Shown in pieces: positions 61,301-64,000 of a stretch of 64,000 bases of DNA. Location: assembly GCF_030268685.1 (NCBI RefSeq), contig NZ_BSRQ01000001.1:372001-436000 (forward strand). Direction: 5' to 3'. This DNA is from Microtetraspora sp. NBRC 13810 (GTDB lineage Bacteria > Actinomycetota > Actinomycetes > Streptosporangiales > Streptosporangiaceae). The notes below the pieces were generated by a model. The model saw only the letters and a program-made list of their open reading frames with translations, had not been told where the DNA came from and ran no database searches. The position numbers were made by a program, and so were the translations under genes. The first letter of the stretch is position 1. Each line of letters starts with the position of its first letter.

Positions 61301-61323
61301 TTGCGACTACTACGGTTGTCGCA
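61301..61323. promoter_or_regulatory. Candidate TetR operator between regulator and SDR gene
   Basis: TTGCGAC (61301-61307) and GTCGCA (61318-61323) form an inverted repeat with a 10-bp spacer, 36 bp before the SDR start codon. TTGCG occurs again in the complementary sense at CGCAA (61325-61329). Confidence 0.45.
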
Positions 61324-61358
61324 TCGCAAATGAACCGACTTGTGCCAAGGGATACGCC

Positions 61359-62141
61359 ATGGATCTGCAGTTGACCGGCAAGACCGCCGTCGTGACCGGT
61401 GCCAGCCGGGGCATCGGCCTGGCCACCGTCACCACGCTGGTCGGCGAGGGGATGCGGGTGGTCGCCGCCGCCCGCACGATCACCCCCGAGCTGCGCGAGT
61501 CGGGGGCGTTCACCGTCGCGGTGGACCTGACCGGCGCGGACGGCCCGCGGCGCCTGATCGACGCCGCGCTCGCCGAGCTGGGCGACATCGACCTGCTCGT
61601 CAACAACGTCGGCGGGGGCGACGGGAGCGGCGTCGGCGGCATCCTCGACTTCGACGACCGGCTCTGGCACGAGATCTTCGACCTGAACTTCTTCGCCACG
61701 GTCGGCGTCACCCGCGCCGCCGTGCCCAGCCTCGTACGGCGGCGTGGCGCCGTCGTCAACGTCTCCTCCAACGGCGCCCGCGTCCCGCACGCCGGCCCCG
61801 CCCCCTACACCACCGCCAAGGCCGCCCTGACCGCCTTCGGCAAGGCCCTCACCGAGGAGCTCGGCCCGCAGGGGGTGCGGGTCAACACGGTCTCCCCCGG
61901 CCCGGTGCGCACCGCCCTGTGGCAGTCCCCCGACGGGTACGGCGCCGGGCTCGCCACCGCGATGGGGCTGCCGCTGGAGGACCTCCTCGCCGGGCTCCCG
62001 TCCGCGACGGGCATGGTCACCGGTCGTCTCGTCGAACCCGCCGAGGTCGCCACGCTCATCGCCTACCTGGGCTCCCCGCTGGCCGCCAGCGTCACCGGCG
62101 CCGACCACCTCATCGACGGCGGCTCGGTCAAGACGGCCTGA
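61359..62141 (+). CDS. Short-chain dehydrogenase/reductase
   Basis: This is a 260-residue classical SDR. The cofactor motif is TGASRGIG (residues 13-20). NNVGGG is in place of NNAG, the catalytic Ser is in VVNVSSNGARVPH, and YxxxK is in APYTTAKAAL. The C-terminal DHLIDGGSVKTA is typical of 3-oxoacyl-ACP reductase-like SDRs. The Ala/Arg after the second strand (AAARTI) favours NADP(H). The substrate is unknown and expression is probably controlled by the divergent TetR regulator. It starts at ATG 61359 after CCAAGGGA. Confidence 0.92.
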   Translation: MDLQLTGKTAVVTGASRGIGLATVTTLVGEGMRVVAAARTITPELRESGAFTVAVDLTGADGPRRLIDAALAELGDIDLLVNNVGGGDGSGVGGILDFDDRLWHEIFDLNFFATVGVTRAAVPSLVRRRGAVVNVSSNGARVPHAGPAPYTTAKAALTAFGKALTEELGPQGVRVNTVSPGPVRTALWQSPDGYGAGLATAMGLPLEDLLAGLPSATGMVTGRLVEPAEVATLIAYLGSPLAASVTGADHLIDGGSVKTA

Positions 62142-62164
62142 GAACCGCCGGGCGACGCGCGGGC

Positions 62165-62635
62165 CTACCCGACTCGCGGGGCGGACGGGGCCGGCAGGGT
62201 CGGCGGGGCCGACGGGGCCGACGGGGCTAGCGGGGTGGGGAGACGCACGCGGTCGCGGACCGCCCGCCGGAAGTTCGGGCAGCGGGTGATGTCGTCGTGT
62301 TCGCAGTTCAGGGCGCGGTCGATGAGGTCGAGCGAGATCTGCGCCTCGGCGATCCTGCGGGCCAGCCCGGCACGGTGCCGGCGGAAGACCTCCCGCCGGG
62401 AGGCCGGGTCGGATGCGGTGAGCATCTCCCGGATGTCCTCCAGGCCGAGCCCCGCCTCCTTGGCCCGCAGGATGATCGCGACCCGGTAGAGGTCGGCGTC
62501 GCCGTACCGCCGCCGCCCGCCGGCCACCCGGACCGGCGCGAGCAGGCCCACCGACTCCCAGTGGCGCAGCACATGGGTCGCCAGCCCGAAACGCGCCGCG
62601 ACGTCCCCGATGGTCAGTTGCGCGCTTGACTTCAT
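62165..62635 (-). CDS. MerR-family transcriptional regulator
   Basis: The protein has 156 residues. The MerR winged helix is LTIGDVAARFGLATHVLRHWESVGLLAPVRVAGGRRRYGDADLYRVAIILRAKEAGLGLEDIREML. A coiled region follows (RRHRAGLARRIAEAQISLDLIDRALNCEHDDITRCPNFRRAV). Cys residues in NCEHDD and TRCPNF could bind a metal or be redox-active. The tail is Pro/Ala/Ser-rich. ATG 62635 fits the family N-terminus, and an imperfect palindrome overlaps this start. No obvious target gene is left intact next to it. Confidence 0.9.
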   Translation of the reverse strand: MKSSAQLTIGDVAARFGLATHVLRHWESVGLLAPVRVAGGRRRYGDADLYRVAIILRAKEAGLGLEDIREMLTASDPASRREVFRRHRAGLARRIAEAQISLDLIDRALNCEHDDITRCPNFRRAVRDRVRLPTPLAPSAPSAPPTLPAPSAPRVG

Positions 62636-62649
62636 GCCGACATTAAGTC
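62628..62649. promoter_or_regulatory. Imperfect palindrome at the MerR start
   Basis: GACTTCATGCCGACATTAAGTC is a 22-bp dyad with 18 of 22 positions symmetric. It spans the MerR start codon and the stop of the nitronate monooxygenase fragment, so it may be an autoregulatory site. Confidence 0.45.
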
Positions 62650-62786
62650 GCATCCGTGCCCGCATGGTCACCGCCGAGCACGCCCATGCCACCGGCGCGG
62701 CTGACCGCTGCGACGACGTCTCGGCAGTGACTGAACGCGAAGATCGGAAACTCGATCCCGAACATGTCCGTGACACGTGTCCGCAT
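62643..62786 (-). pseudogene. N-terminal fragment of a nitronate monooxygenase
   Basis: ATG 62786 opens a 47-codon frame: MRTRVTDMFGIEFPIFAFSH, then CRDVVAAVSRAGGMGVLGGD. This is the N-terminal strand-helix unit of the nitronate monooxygenase (2-nitropropane dioxygenase) family, which normally exceeds 300 residues. It ends in a TAA beside the MerR start, so the FMN-binding barrel is lost. Confidence 0.65.
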
Positions 62787-62874
62787 GGCCTGAGCGTAGG
62801 CGGCACTCCAGCCAACTGCAACGCGTTCTACCGACGATGGCCAGTACGGCAGGCAGTACGACCGAGAACGTGTT

Positions 62875-63618
62875 TCACCTGGGTAGTCTGCGCCAGATCG
62901 CCCGCGGGAGCAGGCGCATGACGGCGAAGACGGGGCGCAGCTTCGACGGGACCCAGACGACCCCGGCGTCCGCGCGCAGCCCGGCGGCCACGGCGCGGGC
63001 GACGGCGTCCGGCGTGGTGGCCATCGGGGCGGCGGGCAGGCCGGCGGTCATCCTGCCGCGCACGAACCCCGGGCGGACGATCATGACACGGGCTCCGGAG
63101 CCGTGCAGCGCGTCGCCGAGTCCCTGGGCGAAGCCGTCCAGCCCGGCCTTCGCGGCGCCGTACACGAAGTTGGCCCGGCGGACCCGCACCCCGGCGACCG
63201 AGGAGAGCACGACGAGCGTGCCGTGGCCCTGTTCGCGCAACAGGCGGGCGGCGTGCAGCCCGGCCGAGACGTGCCCGGCGAGGTTGACGCCGACGGACTC
63301 GGCGGCGGCCTGCGGGTCCTCCTCGTAGGCCGCCTGGTCGCCGAGCACGCCGAAGGCGGCGATGACCACGTCGAGATCGCCGGCGAGCTTGACCGCCGCG
63401 TCGAACACCGCGCCGTGCCCGGCCGGGTCGGCCGCGTCGAAGTCCAGGTGGTGGACCTCGGCGCCGCCGAACGCGGGAGCCGGTGACGGACCGGGGCGGG
63501 AGGCAAGGATGATCTTGCGGGCGCCTTCGCGGGCGAGGCGCCCGGCGATGGCCAGGCCGATCTCGCTGCGCCCGCCGAGCAGCAGCACCGTGTCCACGGA
63601 GCCGAGGGCGTTCTTCAC
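62875..63618 (-). CDS. SDR, DprE2-like (decaprenylphosphoryl-2-keto-ribose reductase type)
   Basis: This 247-residue SDR has the nucleotide motif VLLLGGRSEIGLAIAGRL and catalytic YxxxK in NFVYGAAKAGLDGF. SSVAGVRVRRAN precedes it, and a hydrophobic/basic C-terminus (FAVMRLLPRAIWRRLPR) favours membrane association. This is the pattern of DprE2, which reduces decaprenylphosphoryl-2-keto-ribose to the arabinose donor for cell-wall arabinan. GTG 63618 overlaps the stop of the upstream DprE1-like gene by 4 bp, so the two form the usual epimerase pair. In Streptosporangiales the exact lipid sugar is uncertain. Confidence 0.85.
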   Translation of the reverse strand: MKNALGSVDTVLLLGGRSEIGLAIAGRLAREGARKIILASRPGPSPAPAFGGAEVHHLDFDAADPAGHGAVFDAAVKLAGDLDVVIAAFGVLGDQAAYEEDPQAAAESVGVNLAGHVSAGLHAARLLREQGHGTLVVLSSVAGVRVRRANFVYGAAKAGLDGFAQGLGDALHGSGARVMIVRPGFVRGRMTAGLPAAPMATTPDAVARAVAAGLRADAGVVWVPSKLRPVFAVMRLLPRAIWRRLPR

Positions 63619-64000
63619 AGGTCCAGTCTCCTCGCCAGGTCGGAGCGGAACACGCCGGTCGGGTCGGCCTGTTCGCGCAGGGCACGCCACTCGTCCAGGC
63701 GCGGGTACATCTCGGCCAGGGCGGCTGCGCTCAGCCGGGAGTCCTTGGCGAGGTAGACACGGCCGCCCGCGTCGGCCACCCACCGGTCGCACAGCCGCAG
63801 CAGCGCGGCCAGGCCGGGCCGCCCGGCCGGGATGTCCAGCGCCAGCGTCCAGCCGGGCATCGGGAAGGACAGCGGGCCGGGCGTGCCGGGGCCGAAGCGC
63901 TTGAGCACGGTCAGGAACGACACCACGCCCTCGGACGACAGCCGGGCCACGATCCGCCGCAACGTCGCCTCCCCGCCGGACGGCACGACGAACTGGTACT
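63615..64000 (-). CDS. DprE1-like FAD-dependent oxidase, C-terminal part (runs off right edge)
   Basis: The visible ~127 C-terminal residues (YQFVVPSGGEATLRRIVARLS ... SFLTVLKRFGPGTPGPLSFPMPGWTLALDIPAG ... GGRVYLAKDSRLSAAALAEMYPRLDEWRALREQADP) match the substrate domain of DprE1. The 'YQFVVP' strand and 'LAKDSR' with the conserved Lys are characteristic. DprE1 oxidises decaprenylphosphoryl-ribose to the 2-keto form, which the DprE2-like enzyme then reduces. The FAD-binding N-terminus lies outside the window. Confidence 0.88.
   Translation of the reverse strand, partial: YQFVVPSGGEATLRRIVARLSSEGVVSFLTVLKRFGPGTPGPLSFPMPGWTLALDIPAGRPGLAALLRLCDRWVADAGGRVYLAKDSRLSAAALAEMYPRLDEWRALREQADPTGVFRSDLARRLDL

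Overview
This window is chromosomal DNA of a high-GC filamentous actinomycete, most likely of the order Streptosporangiales (Streptosporangium/Nonomuraea-like). The supporting signs are strong G/C bias at third codon positions, many GTG starts, large eukaryote-like Ser/Thr kinases, an Scr1-type HTH/DUF5753 regulator, an AfsR-type regulator, two ECF42 sigma factors and a DprE1/DprE2 pair. The genus is inferred from the overall character of the proteins, because no rRNA is present.

Region 1 (about 1-15.4 kb) looks like an accessory island on the 3' side of a tRNA-Arg(CCG) gene (15332-15403, minus). It holds the 3' end of a secreted-protein gene, a stand-alone IF-1 paralogue and a complete class II lasso-peptide cluster. 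In that cluster, precursor, cyclase, PqqD-like B1 and transglutaminase-like B2 are on the minus strand, and the ABC exporter is divergent. The rest of the island is debris: truncated GNAT, GntR-like, MFS, BlaI and IS5-family genes, a small ricin-type lectin, a degenerate three-repeat CRISPR-like array, and a large kinase/WD40 gene. A perfect 61-bp repeat of the tRNA 3' end lies at 9864-9924 and 15317-15377, and a third partial copy of the flanking hairpin lies at about 8280.

Region 2 (15.5-29.8 kb) is more ordinary: a single-domain response regulator, a LAL-type LuxR regulator and a LysE exporter. These are followed by a beta-glucan utilisation locus with a secreted GH16+CBM6 enzyme, a sugar ABC transporter, a GH1 beta-glucosidase and a LacI repressor. 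Two identical LacI-type operator palindromes sit in its divergent promoter region. A PLP amino-acid deaminase with an unidentified partner gene comes next.

Region 3 (30.0-37.2 kb) is a four-gene operon of membrane Ser/Thr kinase-like receptors. Active kinases (genes 1 and 3) alternate with clear pseudokinases (genes 2 and 4). Each has one membrane span and a related extracytoplasmic Cys-containing domain. This is the most unusual signalling arrangement in the window.

Region 4 (37.4-51.0 kb) is mainly housekeeping and metabolism. It contains small membrane proteins, SURF1, a flavin monooxygenase with a TetR-type operator in its promoter, gamma-glutamyltransferase, a NarL-type two-component system, a Sel1-repeat protein, an omega-aminotransferase with alanine dehydrogenase, an M20 dipeptidase and cysteine dioxygenase.

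Region 5 (51.0-64.0 kb) holds a LysR gene, then a graveyard of truncated acyl-CoA metabolism genes, one of them frameshifted at a 30-bp tandem repeat. After that come an ECF42 sigma factor, the Scr1-type and AfsR-type regulators, a second ECF42 next to a truncated YCII/DGPF gene, a TetR/SDR divergent pair, and a MerR regulator abutting a truncated nitronate monooxygenase. The DprE2-like reductase follows, and the DprE1-like oxidase runs off the right edge.
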